NCBI GenBank assembly: GCA_900167895.1 | Contig: FUZR01000002.1 | Location: 248,001 to 312,000, forward strand | Direction of reading: 5' to 3' | DNA: 64,000 bases | Source of the DNA: Bacteroidales bacterium WCE2004 | Lineage (GTDB): Bacteria > Bacteroidota > Bacteroidia > Bacteroidales > UBA932 | Shown: positions 30,998-40,191 of the stretch, piece after piece | How positions within the stretch are numbered: the stretch's first letter is position 1 | Layout: the number at the start of each line of letters is the position of its first letter | Notes under the pieces: generated by a model | The model's input: only the letters and a program-made list of their open reading frames with translations | Databases searched by the model: none | What the model was told of the DNA's origin: nothing | Program-made: the position numbers and the translations under genes

Positions 30998-32215
30998 CTA
31001 GTTGTAGCAGCTCTCGCCGTGCTCGTAGATATCGAGGCCTTCCTCCTCCACGCGCTTGCCCACACGCAGGCCGTGGAGCTTCTTGATGCCGAAGAAGAGC
31101 AGGACACCGGTCACGGCGGCCCAGAGGTCGATGGCCACGATGCCGAGCGCCTGCACGCCGAGGAAGTGCCAGCCGCCGCCGTAGAAGAGGCCGCCGTCCG
31201 TGGCCAGCAGGCCGGTCATCAGCGTGCCGAGAATGCCGCAGACGCCGTGGACGCTGGACGCACCCACCGGGTCGTCGATGTGCAGCTTGCGGTCAATGAA
31301 TTCGATGGCATAGACCAGCACGATGCCGCAGACCAGGCCGATGACCACCGCACCGAGCGGAGAGACCACGTCGCAGCCCGCCGTGATGCCGACCAGGCCG
31401 GCCAGCACGCCGTTGAGGGTCAGGGAGAGGGACGGTTTGCCGTACTTGATCCAGGTAAGGAACATCGTCGCCACGCCGCCGGCGGCAGCCGCCAGGTTGG
31501 TGGTCAGGAACACGTGGGAGATCGCCGTGCGGTTCACTTCGCCGGAGGCGGCCAGCTGGCTGCCCGGGTTGAAGCCGAACCAGCCCATCCAGAGGATGAA
31601 GACGCCGAGCGCGGCCATCGTCAGGTTGTGGCCGGGAATGGCGCGGCTCTTGCCGTCCGTGCCGTACTTGCCCAGCCGGGGTCCGAGCGCGATGGCGCCG
31701 ATCAGGGCGAGCACGCCGCCCACGCTGTGGACGATCGCCGAACCGGCGAAATCGTGGAAGCCCAGCTCGCTGAGCCAGCCGCCGCCCCAGGTCCAGTGGC
31801 CCTCGATCGGGTAGATGATGAGCGAGATGAACGCGCTGTACAGCAGGTACATCGAGAACTTGGTCCGCTCGGCCATCGCACCGCTCACGATCGTGGCGGA
31901 AGTGGCGCAGAAGACGGTCTGGAAGATGAGGAAGCCCTCCACGGGCAGGTCACTCTTGTAGAAAGACAGGCTGCCCCAGTTGGGCGCGCCGATGAAGCCG
32001 GCGCCCTCGCTGCCGAACATAAATCCGAAACCGACGAACCAGAACAGCAGGGAACCGAACATGAAATCAACGAAATTCTTCATCAGGATGTTCGCCGTGT
32101 TCTTGCTGCGGGTGAATCCCGCCTCGCACAGCGCGAAGCCCGGTTGCATGAAGAAGACCAGCATCGCGGCCAACAACATCCATACAGTATCGAGAGAAAT
32201 AGCTAATTCTTCCAT
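30998..32215 (-). CDS. amtB: Ammonium transporter AmtB
   Basis: Inner-membrane ammonium channel, 405 aa, about 11 membrane helices. Diagnostic stretches: FFMQPGFALCEAGFTRSKNTANI, FHDFAGSAIVHSVGGVLALIGAI with the pore-region DFAGS and HS, and a conserved late helix GASSVHGVCGILGTLMTGL. Its partner PII gene lies 39 nt upstream, the classical glnK-amtB pairing, so PII probably blocks the channel when nitrogen is plentiful. The C-terminal tail (EEGLDIYEHGESCYN) is the usual PII contact region. Confidence 0.97.
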   Translation of the reverse strand: MEELAISLDTVWMLLAAMLVFFMQPGFALCEAGFTRSKNTANILMKNFVDFMFGSLLFWFVGFGFMFGSEGAGFIGAPNWGSLSFYKSDLPVEGFLIFQTVFCATSATIVSGAMAERTKFSMYLLYSAFISLIIYPIEGHWTWGGGWLSELGFHDFAGSAIVHSVGGVLALIGAIALGPRLGKYGTDGKSRAIPGHNLTMAALGVFILWMGWFGFNPGSQLAASGEVNRTAISHVFLTTNLAAAAGGVATMFLTWIKYGKPSLSLTLNGVLAGLVGITAGCDVVSPLGAVVIGLVCGIVLVYAIEFIDRKLHIDDPVGASSVHGVCGILGTLMTGLLATDGGLFYGGGWHFLGVQALGIVAIDLWAAVTGVLLFFGIKKLHGLRVGKRVEEEGLDIYEHGESCYN

Positions 32216-32254
32216 AAGGCATTAATTTTAAACATTCTAACCAACTTGATTTTA

Positions 32255-32602
32255 CTACTTTTTGTCCCGCAGGACCGTGTCGCCGTGCTCGCCGGTGCGG
32301 ATGGACCAGGTGTCGATCACGTCGCTGATAAAGATACGGCCGTCTCCGATCTCGCCCGTCGACGCCGTCTTGAGGATCACCTGGACGGTCGGATCGACGA
32401 ACTGGTCACGGCACACGATGGTCAGCGCCACGCGCTCGATCACGTCCGTGGAATACTGGACGCCGCGGTAGATGCGCTCCTGGCGGCTCTGGCCGATACC
32501 GTGCACGTTGTGGTATTCGAACCAGTTGATGTCTGCTCCGAGCAAGGCCTCCTTGACCTCCTCGAATTTCGTCTTGCGGACGATGGCTTCAATTTTTTTC
32601 AT
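32255..32602 (-). CDS. glnB: Nitrogen regulatory protein PII
   Basis: Trimeric signal protein of 115 aa that senses 2-oxoglutarate and ATP/ADP and regulates AmtB. The T-loop runs GIGQSRQERIYRGVQYS with Tyr50 at the uridylylation position, and the B-loop is TGEIGDGRIFISDV. The C-loop IRTGEHGDTVL is intact. By linkage to amtB it could equally be called glnK. The 122-bp gap upstream contains an unusual nested hairpin (32646-32695) and no convincing -7 box. Confidence 0.95.
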   Translation of the reverse strand: MKKIEAIVRKTKFEEVKEALLGADINWFEYHNVHGIGQSRQERIYRGVQYSTDVIERVALTIVCRDQFVDPTVQVILKTASTGEIGDGRIFISDVIDTWSIRTGEHGDTVLRDKK

Positions 32603-32645
32603 AACACTAACTAACTATTGGGTTGATTAACTTTCGGATAGGTAC

Positions 32646-32695
32646 GAAATCCCCCTGGCATGCGAACTCAGCGAATTCGCAAGTGGATGGATTTC
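32646..32695 (-). other. Nested hairpin between pyrG and glnB
   Basis: Outer arms GAAATCC (32646-32652) and GGATTTC (32689-32695) enclose a second hairpin TGCGAA (32661-32666) / TTCGCA (32676-32681). On the minus strand it lies in the pyrG-glnB gap, about 45-95 nt before glnB. It could be a terminator-like divider, an RNA-stability element or a protein site. No U tract follows. Confidence 0.45.
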
Positions 32696-32724
32696 AATAT
32701 TTTAGATTAAAGCTTGCCCAGCCT

Positions 32725-34347
32725 TTACTGTCGGGTCAGGTCGGTGGCCTGGAGAATGCAGGCCTTGACGAAGCTCACGAAGAGCGGGTGCGGATGAAGC
32801 ACCGTGGAGGAATACTCGGGGTGGAACTGCGTGCCGATGTACCAGCGGAGCCCCGGGATCTCGACGATCTCCACCAGGTCGGCGTCGGGATTCACGCCCA
32901 CGCACTGCATGCCGGCCTTCTCGTAGTCCTTGCGGTAGCGGTTGTTGAACTCGTAGCGGTGGCGGTGGCGCTCCCGGATGGAGTCCTTCTGCCCGTAGGC
33001 TTCCCACGCGCGGCTGTCGGGACGGAGCGTGCAGGGATACTCGCCCAGGCGCATTGTGCCGCCCATCTGGGTGATGTTCTTCTGCTCCTCCATGATGTCG
33101 ATGACGTTGTGCGGCGTGTCGGGATTCATCTCGCTGCTGTCGGCGTCGGCCAGGCCGAGCACGTCGCGGGCGAACTCGATCACCATCATCTGCATGCCCA
33201 GGCAGATGCCGAAGCACGGCACGTCGTGCGTGCGGGCATACTCCGCGGCGATGATCTTGCCCTCGATGCCGCGCTGGCCGAAGCCCGGGCAGATCACGAG
33301 CCCGGCCTTGCCGGCGAGGCGCTCCGCGACGTTCTCGCGCGTGAGGCCCTCGCTATTGACAAAATCGATCTTCACCTTTACCTCGTCGTAGATGCCGGCC
33401 AGGTTGAGGCTCTCGCGGATGCTCTTGTAGGCGTCCTGCAGGTCGTATTTGCCCACCAGGGCCACGTGCAGCTCGCGCGTGGCGCGGCGCTGCTTGTCCA
33501 GGAAATCATGCCAGGACTGCATCGCGGGCGTCTCCCCCACCGGAATGCCGATCTTGCGCAGGATGGCGGCGTCGAGGCCCTGCCGCTGCATGTTGACGGG
33601 CACGTCGTAGATGCTGGGCAGGTCTTCGCTCTGCACCACGCATTCCAGGTCCACGTTGCAGAAGGAGGCGACCTTCATGCGCACGGCGTCGTCCAGATGG
33701 CGCTCGGTGCGCAGGACCAGGATGTCCGGCTGGATGCCCATCCCCTGCAGCTCCTTGACGGAGTGCTGCGTGGGCTTGGTCTTCAGCTCGCCGGCGGCCT
33801 TGAGGTACGGCACGTAGGTCAGGTGGACGCACACCGCGTCGCGGCCGAGCTGCCAGCGCAGCTGACGGATGGCCTCCATGAACGGCGCGCTCTCGATGTC
33901 GCCGATGGTGCCGCCCACTTCCGTGATCACGAAGTCCAGCTCCTCCCCTTTCACGTCCTTGCGGAGCATCCGGCGCTTGATCTCGTCGGTGATGTGGGGC
34001 ACGACCTGGATGGTCTTGCCCAGGTAGTCGCCCCGCCGCTCGCGGTCGATGACGGTCTTGTAGATGCGGCCGGTGGTGATGGAGTTGTCACGCGTGGTGT
34101 GGATGCCCGTAAAACGCTCGTAGTGTCCGAGGTCGAGGTCGGTCTCCATGCCGTCCGTGGTCACGTAGCACTCCCCGTGTTCGTAGGGGTTGAGCGTCCC
34201 CGGATCGATGTTGATATAGGGATCGAACTTCTGGATCGTGACCTTGAAGCCGCGCGCCTGCAGCAGCTTGCCGAGACTGGCGGAGATGATTCCCTTGCCC
34301 AGGGATGAGACCACGCCGCCCGTGATGAAGATATACTTGGTTGCCAT
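32725..34347 (-). CDS. pyrG: CTP synthase
   Basis: Converts UTP to CTP using glutamine. 540 aa. The N-terminal synthetase domain starts YIFITGGVVSSLGKGIISASLGKLLQ with the DPYINIDPGTLNPYEHGE motif. The C-terminal class I amidotransferase has the nucleophile loop PCFGICLGMQMM and the final QFHPEYSS. It begins 7 nt after gltD, so this glutamine consumer is embedded in the glutamate/glutamine synthesis transcript. Confidence 0.97.
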   Translation of the reverse strand: MATKYIFITGGVVSSLGKGIISASLGKLLQARGFKVTIQKFDPYINIDPGTLNPYEHGECYVTTDGMETDLDLGHYERFTGIHTTRDNSITTGRIYKTVIDRERRGDYLGKTIQVVPHITDEIKRRMLRKDVKGEELDFVITEVGGTIGDIESAPFMEAIRQLRWQLGRDAVCVHLTYVPYLKAAGELKTKPTQHSVKELQGMGIQPDILVLRTERHLDDAVRMKVASFCNVDLECVVQSEDLPSIYDVPVNMQRQGLDAAILRKIGIPVGETPAMQSWHDFLDKQRRATRELHVALVGKYDLQDAYKSIRESLNLAGIYDEVKVKIDFVNSEGLTRENVAERLAGKAGLVICPGFGQRGIEGKIIAAEYARTHDVPCFGICLGMQMMVIEFARDVLGLADADSSEMNPDTPHNVIDIMEEQKNITQMGGTMRLGEYPCTLRPDSRAWEAYGQKDSIRERHRHRYEFNNRYRKDYEKAGMQCVGVNPDADLVEIVEIPGLRWYIGTQFHPEYSSTVLHPHPLFVSFVKACILQATDLTRQ

Positions 34348-34353
34348 TTGTTG

Positions 34354-35703
34354 TTATTTCAGTTTTTTGCAGTATGCGTCCAGGGCGTCGGCGGCGGCGT
34401 GGCCGGAGGCCATCGCGCGCACCACCAGGGAAGCCCCGCTCTGCACGTCACCCGCAAAGAATACGTTCTCGCCCACTTCGGGCAGCTGCGGCTTCAGGAA
34501 GCCCATCGCCAGCAGCACGATTTCCGCCTTGACCACCTCCGGCTCGCCGGCCGTGACCATCAGCGGGCGTCCGCCTTCCGGATTCGGCTTCCAGTCGATC
34601 GGCTGGATCTCGACCCCCGTCAGCTGGCCGTTCTCGCCCAAGAAGCGCAGGGTGTTGATGTTCCAGCGGCGCTCGCAGCCCTCTTCGTGCGAAGACGAGG
34701 TCTTGAGGGTGCGCGGCCAGTTCGGCCAGGGATTCGCCGGATCGTCCGGCCCCACGGGCGGCTTGGGCATGATCTCGATCTGCATCACGGACTTGCAGCC
34801 CTGGCGGTGCGCCGTGCCGATGCAGTCGGAGCCGGTGTCGCCGCCGCCGATGACCAGCACGTTCTTGCCCTTGCAGGTCACGCGGTCCTTCGCGGCCACC
34901 TCGGTGCCGTAGAGCACGCGGTTCTGCTGCGCGAGCAGCTCGAGCGCGAAATGCACGCCCTTGAGCTCGCGGCCGGGCACGCTGAGGTCGCGTGCGGTCG
35001 GCGTGCCGGTGGCGATGACGTAGGCGTCAAATCCCTTCGGCAGCGCGTCCGGCGCCACTTCCGCGCCATAGCGGAAGCTGATGCCCTCCTGCTCCATCAC
35101 GGCGATGCGGCGGTCGATCACGGCCTTGTTGAGCTTGAAGTTCGGGATGCCGAAACGGAGCAGGCCGCCGGCTTTCTCGTTCTTCTCGAAGACGGTCACC
35201 GTGTAGCCCTTGCGGTTGAGCCGGTTGGCGGCGGCCAGGCCCGCAGGGCCCGCGCCGATCACGGCCACCTTGCGGCCGTTGCGCTCCGGCGAGACGGGAC
35301 GGACATAGTTCTCGCGATAGGCGATCTCGGTGATCGCCGCCTCGTTCTCGCGGTTGGTCGTGGGCTCGTGCATCGTCAGGTTGAGCACGCAGGCCTTCTC
35401 GCAGAGCGCCGGGCACACGCGTCCGGTGAACTCCGGGAAATCGTTGGTGGCGTTGAGCAGGCGGTAGGCCAGCTCGAAATCGCCCTTGTACACGGCGTCG
35501 TTCCACTCCGGCGGGCGGTTGCCCAGCGGGCAGGCCCAGTTGCAGAACGGGACGCCGCAGTCCATGCAGCGGGACGCCTGAAGGCGACGGTCGCCTTCGT
35601 TGAGCGTCTGTTCCACTTCCCCGAAATCCTGGATGCGGTCGTGGACCGGCCGGTAGCCGGCCTCCTTGCGGGGTATTGTCAAAAATGCTTTGTAGTCTCC
35701 CAT
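34354..35703 (-). CDS. gltD: Glutamate synthase small subunit
   Basis: NADPH-oxidising subunit of GOGAT, 449 aa. It feeds electrons to GltB for reductive transfer of the glutamine amide to 2-oxoglutarate. N-terminal Cys clusters CMDCGVPFCNWACPLG and CPALCEKAC bind [4Fe-4S]; then the FAD motif VAVIGAGPAGLAAANRL and the NADPH motif VLVIGGGDTGSDCIG. Lies 6 nt after gltB. Confidence 0.96.
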   Translation of the reverse strand: MGDYKAFLTIPRKEAGYRPVHDRIQDFGEVEQTLNEGDRRLQASRCMDCGVPFCNWACPLGNRPPEWNDAVYKGDFELAYRLLNATNDFPEFTGRVCPALCEKACVLNLTMHEPTTNRENEAAITEIAYRENYVRPVSPERNGRKVAVIGAGPAGLAAANRLNRKGYTVTVFEKNEKAGGLLRFGIPNFKLNKAVIDRRIAVMEQEGISFRYGAEVAPDALPKGFDAYVIATGTPTARDLSVPGRELKGVHFALELLAQQNRVLYGTEVAAKDRVTCKGKNVLVIGGGDTGSDCIGTAHRQGCKSVMQIEIMPKPPVGPDDPANPWPNWPRTLKTSSSHEEGCERRWNINTLRFLGENGQLTGVEIQPIDWKPNPEGGRPLMVTAGEPEVVKAEIVLLAMGFLKPQLPEVGENVFFAGDVQSGASLVVRAMASGHAAADALDAYCKKLK

Positions 35704-35709
35704 AAGGCG

Positions 35710-38700
35710 TCAATATTGGATTTGGAGGTGTTGGACTTTCTCTGCCAGGCTGCGCAGGCGCTCCTGCTCGAGGACGTGCTTGTATTCGATCGGGATGACC
35801 TTGATGAAGTCGTCCACCGAACGGGTCCAGTCGTCCAGCAGGGTCCGCGCCAGGGCGGAACCCGTGTAGAGGTAGTGCTGGCGGACCAGTTCGTGCAGCT
35901 CCTTGCGGTCGAGCTTGTCGTCCACCAGGGAGATTTCGACCATGTCGAGGTTGCAGTAGTAATCGAAGGTGTGCGAAGGGTCGTAGACATAGGCCACGCC
36001 GCCGGACATGCCCGCGGCGAAGTTGCGGCCCACGGGGCCCAGGACGACCACGCGGCCGCCCGTCATGTATTCGCAGCAGTGGTCGCCCGCGCCTTCCACC
36101 ACGGCCTTGGCGCCGGAGTTGCGGACCGCGAAGCGCTGGCCCGCCCGGCCGGCGACGTACATCTCGCCGCCCGTGGCGCCGTAGAGGCAGGTGTTGCCGG
36201 CGATGATGTTGTCCTCCGCCTTGAACGTGGCGCGCGCGGACGGGCGGATGGCCACCCGGCCACCGCTCAGGCCCTTGCCCACATAGTCGTTGGCCTCGCC
36301 TTCCAGGCGCACGTTGACGCCTGCGGCGAGGAAGGCGCAGAAGCTCTGGCCCGCCGAGCCCTTGAACTTGATGTTCAGGGTCGAGTCAGGCAGGCCCTCA
36401 GCGCCGTATTTGGCCGCGATGCGGCCGCTGAGCATCGTGCAGACCGCACGGTCGGTGTTGGCGATGGGATACTCCAGGCTGATCTCCTCCTTCCATTCGA
36501 TGGCGGGCTGGGCAGCCTTGATGATCTCCAGGTCGCGCACCGGCGCCAGGGCGTGCAGCGGGCCGCCGGCCCAGCAGGAAGCGCCCTGCTCGCGGAAGAG
36601 CAGGCGGGACAGGTCCACGCGCGAGGCCTTGGAGCCCTGCGGGTCCGGTTTGCGGACGAGCAGCTCCGTGTGGCCGATGATGTCGGAAAGCTTCGTGTAG
36701 CCCATCTCGGCGAGGTATTCCCGCACTTCCTGGGCCAGGTAGGTGAAGTAGTTGACGAGGTAGTCGGCCTTGCCGAGGAAATGCTTGCGCAGTTCGGGAT
36801 CCTGCGTGGCCACGCCCGTGGGGCAGGTATTGAGGCTGCACTTGCGCATCATCACGCAGCCGAGCACGATCAGCGGCAGGGTGCCGAAGCCGAACTCGTC
36901 GGCGCCGAGCAGCGACATCAGGACGACGTCGCGGCCGGTCTTGAGCTGGCCGTCCACCTGCAGGCGGACCTGGCTGCGCAGGCCGTTGCGGACCAGCGTC
37001 TGCTGGGCCTCGGCCAGGCCGATCTCCGGGCTGATGCCCGCGAAGCGCATCGAAGATGCCGGAGATGCGCCGGTGCCGCCCTCGGCGCCGGACACGACGA
37101 TCAGGTCGGCCTTGGCCTTGGCCACGCCGGCGGCGATCGTGCCCACGCCGCTCTCGGACACCAGCTTGACGCTGATGGCGGCGGCCGGGTTGACGTTCTT
37201 GAGGTCGAAGATCAGCTGCGAGAGGTCCTCGATGGAGTAGATGTCGTGATGCGGCGGCGGGGAGATCAGGGAGATGCCCGGGATGGAGTTGCGGGTCTTG
37301 GCGATGATGGCGTTGACCTTGAATCCCGGCAGCTGGCCGCCCTCGCCGGGCTTCGCGCCCTGGGCGACCTTGATCTGGATCTCCTCGGCGTTGACGAGGT
37401 ATTCCGCCGTCACGCCGAAGCGGCCGGACGCCACCTGCTTGGTCTTGCTGGACAGCGACACGCCGTCCACCGCGCTGTGGTAGCGCTCGTTGTCCTCGCC
37501 GCCCTCGCCCGTATTGGAGCGCGAGCCGAGGCGGTTCATCGCCAGGGCGATGGCCTCGTGGGCCTCGATGCTCAAGGCGCCGAAACTCATGGCGCTGACC
37601 ACGAAGCGCTTCACGATGGACTCCACGCTCTCCACCTCGTCGACGGAGACGGCCTTGCCGCGCTTGAAGTCCAGCAGGTCGCGCAGGAAGAGCTGGTCGG
37701 CCTTGCCGTCCACGGCGGCCGTGAATTCCTTGAATTTCTTGTAGCTGCCCAGGCGCGTGGCGATCTGCAGCGCGGAGATCGTCTCGGGATTCCACGCGTG
37801 CGGGATGCCGCCCTTGCGGTAATGGAACTGGCCCACGTTGGGCAGGAAATCGGCATGCGCGGCGCCTGCATACGCCTGTGCATGGAAGTACATCGCGTCG
37901 CGGGCGATGGTCTCCAGGCCGATGCCGCCGATGGTCGAACGGTCGGTGCCGAAATATTCGCGCAGCAGGCCCTCCTCGAGGCCGATGCTCTCGAAGATGC
38001 GGGCGCCGCGGTAGGAGCGGATCGTGGAGATGCCCATCTTGGCCATGATCTTGAGCAGGCCCTTCTTCATCGCCTCGATGTAGTTGGTGCGGGCCGTGGC
38101 GTAGTTGAGCTGGATCTTGCCGCCGTGCGCCAGGCTCGAGATGATGGCGAACGAGAGGTACGGGTTGATGGCGGAGGCGCCGTAGCCGAGCAGCAGCGCG
38201 GCATGCATCGTCTCGCGGATCTCGCCGCTCTCGACGATCAGCGCCGTCTGCACGCGCTTGCCGGTGGCGATCAGGTGGTGGTGCACCGCGCTGACGGCCA
38301 GCAGCGAAGGGATGGGCGCGTGTTTCTCGTCCACGTCGCGGTCCGACAGGATGATGTAGTTGACGCCGTCGTCCACGCATTTCTCCGCCTTGCGGCAGAG
38401 GCCGGACAGGGCGCGGCGCAGGTTGGCCGCCGCCGCGGCGGGATCGGCCGACACTTCGAAGAGGATCGGCAGCTTGACGGTGTTGAAGCCCTTGTAACGG
38501 ATGTTGCAGAGCAGGTCAAGCTGGGTGTTGGTCAGGATCGGATGCGGCAGGCGCACCATCTTGCAGTTGTCCTCGTCCGGGGTCAGGATGCCCGTGCCCA
38601 CGCGTCCGATATACTCGAACAACGACATCACCATCTGCTCGCGGATGGAGTCGATGGGCGGATTGGTCACCTGGGCGAACTGCTGGCGGAAATAGTTGAA

Positions 38701-40185
38701 GAAGCTCTGCGGGCGCTCGGTCAGCACGGCCAGCGGGGTGTCGTTGCCCATCGAGGAGGTGGGCTCGATGCCCTTCTCGCACATCGGCTTGAGGGCGTTC
38801 TCGACGTCCTCCGCCGTGCAGCCGAACAGGATCTCCTTGTGCAGGAGGTCGGCCTCGTTGTGCTCGATCTTGCGGCCGCTGTGGAGGTCTTCCAGCTGGA
38901 TGCGGCCGGCGGAGAGCCACTTGCGGTAGGGATGCTCCGAAGCGAGCTTCTCCTTGATCTCGGCATCGTACCAGATCTTGCCCTCCTTCGTGTCCACGAG
39001 CAGCATCTTGCCCGGCTCCAGACGGCCCTTGCACTCGATCTCCGTCGGGTCGAAGTCCAGCACGCCCACCTCGCTCGCCACGACCAGGAAGCCGCGCTTG
39101 GTGATGGTGTAGCGGCCCGGACGCAGGCCGTTGCGGTCGAGGATGCCGCCGGCGTAGCGGCCGTCGCTGAAGAGCAGCGTGGCCGGGCCGTCCCAGGGCT
39201 CCATCAGGATGGAATGGTATTCATAGAACGCGCGCAGGTCCTCGGAGATCGGGTTGGTCTCGTCGAAGCTCTCCGGCATCAGCACGGCCACGGCCTGCGG
39301 GAGGCTGAGGCCGCTCTGGGTCAGGAATTCCAGCGCGTTGTCGAGGCTGGCGGAGTCGCTCATGTCCGGCTGCACGATCGGCGTGAGGTCGGAGATGTCG
39401 CCCAGCGCGCCGGAGTTGAGCACGCTCTGGCGCGCCTGCATCCAGCTGCGGTTGCCGCGGATGGTGTTGATCTCGCCGTTGTGGCAGAGCATGCGGAACG
39501 GCTGCGCCAGGCTCCACTGCGGGAAGGTGTTCGTGGAGAAACGGGAATGGACGATCGCCATCGCGCTCGTGAACCACTGGCTCGTCAGGTCCGTGTAGTA
39601 TTCGCGCAGCTGGCGGCTCGTCAGCATACCCTTGTACACGATGTTGCGGGTGGACAGCGAGCAGATGTAGCAGTCCTCGCCGAGCCGCTCCACGTGCTTG
39701 CGGATGCGGTAGAGCTTGCGCTCGAAATCTGCTTCCTCGATGAACTCGGCGCTGGTCACGAAGAGCTGGGCCGTGTACGGCTCCCCCTTCGCGGCCTCCT
39801 CGCCGAGGCAGGCGGAATTGACCGGGACCTCCCGGATGTGGCTGAGCTTGCAGCCTTCGCATTCCACTTCCGCGCGCACGGATTCCAGGATGCGGTCACG
39901 CTTGGAGGCGTCCTTGGGCAGGAACACCAGGCCGGTGCCGTAGCGTCCCTTCTCCGGGACGGGAATGCCCTGCAGGAGGATGAATTCATGGGGGATCTGG
40001 ACCATGATGCCGGCCCCGTCGCCCGATTTTCCGTCGGCGCCCTCGGCCCCGCGGTGGCTCATGTTCTCGAGCACCGTCAGGGCGTTGTCCACCAGCTCGT
40101 GGGTCTTGTCGCCACGGATGTTAACGACCATACCGACCCCACAGGCGTCGTGCTCCGACGCCTTGTCGTATAAACCGTATTTCAT
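35710..40185 (-). CDS. gltB: Glutamate synthase large subunit
   Basis: 1491-aa GOGAT large subunit with FMN and a [3Fe-4S] cluster. The class II amidotransferase nucleophile Cys is at position 15 (SEHDACGVGMV), so a 14-residue propeptide is probably removed. The central region begins ERPQSFFNYFRQQFAQVTNPPIDS, and the FMN-synthase domain has SPPPHHDIYSIEDLSQLI and GAEGGTGASPASSM. The cluster ligands CMMRKCSLNTCPTGVATQD follow. The C-terminal beta-helix GXGXG region contains GATGGEMYVAGRAG. It follows glnA after 6 nt. Confidence 0.97.
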   Translation of the reverse strand: MKYGLYDKASEHDACGVGMVVNIRGDKTHELVDNALTVLENMSHRGAEGADGKSGDGAGIMVQIPHEFILLQGIPVPEKGRYGTGLVFLPKDASKRDRILESVRAEVECEGCKLSHIREVPVNSACLGEEAAKGEPYTAQLFVTSAEFIEEADFERKLYRIRKHVERLGEDCYICSLSTRNIVYKGMLTSRQLREYYTDLTSQWFTSAMAIVHSRFSTNTFPQWSLAQPFRMLCHNGEINTIRGNRSWMQARQSVLNSGALGDISDLTPIVQPDMSDSASLDNALEFLTQSGLSLPQAVAVLMPESFDETNPISEDLRAFYEYHSILMEPWDGPATLLFSDGRYAGGILDRNGLRPGRYTITKRGFLVVASEVGVLDFDPTEIECKGRLEPGKMLLVDTKEGKIWYDAEIKEKLASEHPYRKWLSAGRIQLEDLHSGRKIEHNEADLLHKEILFGCTAEDVENALKPMCEKGIEPTSSMGNDTPLAVLTERPQSFFNYFRQQFAQVTNPPIDSIREQMVMSLFEYIGRVGTGILTPDEDNCKMVRLPHPILTNTQLDLLCNIRYKGFNTVKLPILFEVSADPAAAAANLRRALSGLCRKAEKCVDDGVNYIILSDRDVDEKHAPIPSLLAVSAVHHHLIATGKRVQTALIVESGEIRETMHAALLLGYGASAINPYLSFAIISSLAHGGKIQLNYATARTNYIEAMKKGLLKIMAKMGISTIRSYRGARIFESIGLEEGLLREYFGTDRSTIGGIGLETIARDAMYFHAQAYAGAAHADFLPNVGQFHYRKGGIPHAWNPETISALQIATRLGSYKKFKEFTAAVDGKADQLFLRDLLDFKRGKAVSVDEVESVESIVKRFVVSAMSFGALSIEAHEAIALAMNRLGSRSNTGEGGEDNERYHSAVDGVSLSSKTKQVASGRFGVTAEYLVNAEEIQIKVAQGAKPGEGGQLPGFKVNAIIAKTRNSIPGISLISPPPHHDIYSIEDLSQLIFDLKNVNPAAAISVKLVSESGVGTIAAGVAKAKADLIVVSGAEGGTGASPASSMRFAGISPEIGLAEAQQTLVRNGLRSQVRLQVDGQLKTGRDVVLMSLLGADEFGFGTLPLIVLGCVMMRKCSLNTCPTGVATQDPELRKHFLGKADYLVNYFTYLAQEVREYLAEMGYTKLSDIIGHTELLVRKPDPQGSKASRVDLSRLLFREQGASCWAGGPLHALAPVRDLEIIKAAQPAIEWKEEISLEYPIANTDRAVCTMLSGRIAAKYGAEGLPDSTLNIKFKGSAGQSFCAFLAAGVNVRLEGEANDYVGKGLSGGRVAIRPSARATFKAEDNIIAGNTCLYGATGGEMYVAGRAGQRFAVRNSGAKAVVEGAGDHCCEYMTGGRVVVLGPVGRNFAAGMSGGVAYVYDPSHTFDYYCNLDMVEISLVDDKLDRKELHELVRQHYLYTGSALARTLLDDWTRSVDDFIKVIPIEYKHVLEQERLRSLAEKVQHLQIQY

Positions 40186-40191
40186 TGTTAA

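Noticed and set aside
34348..40173. Open frame of 1941 codons on the plus strand opposite gltB/gltD
   Set aside because: It is a shadow of GC-rich codon use: the product is a low-complexity mix of His, Ala, Val, Asp and Arg with no domain, and the minus strand encodes intact GltB and GltD.
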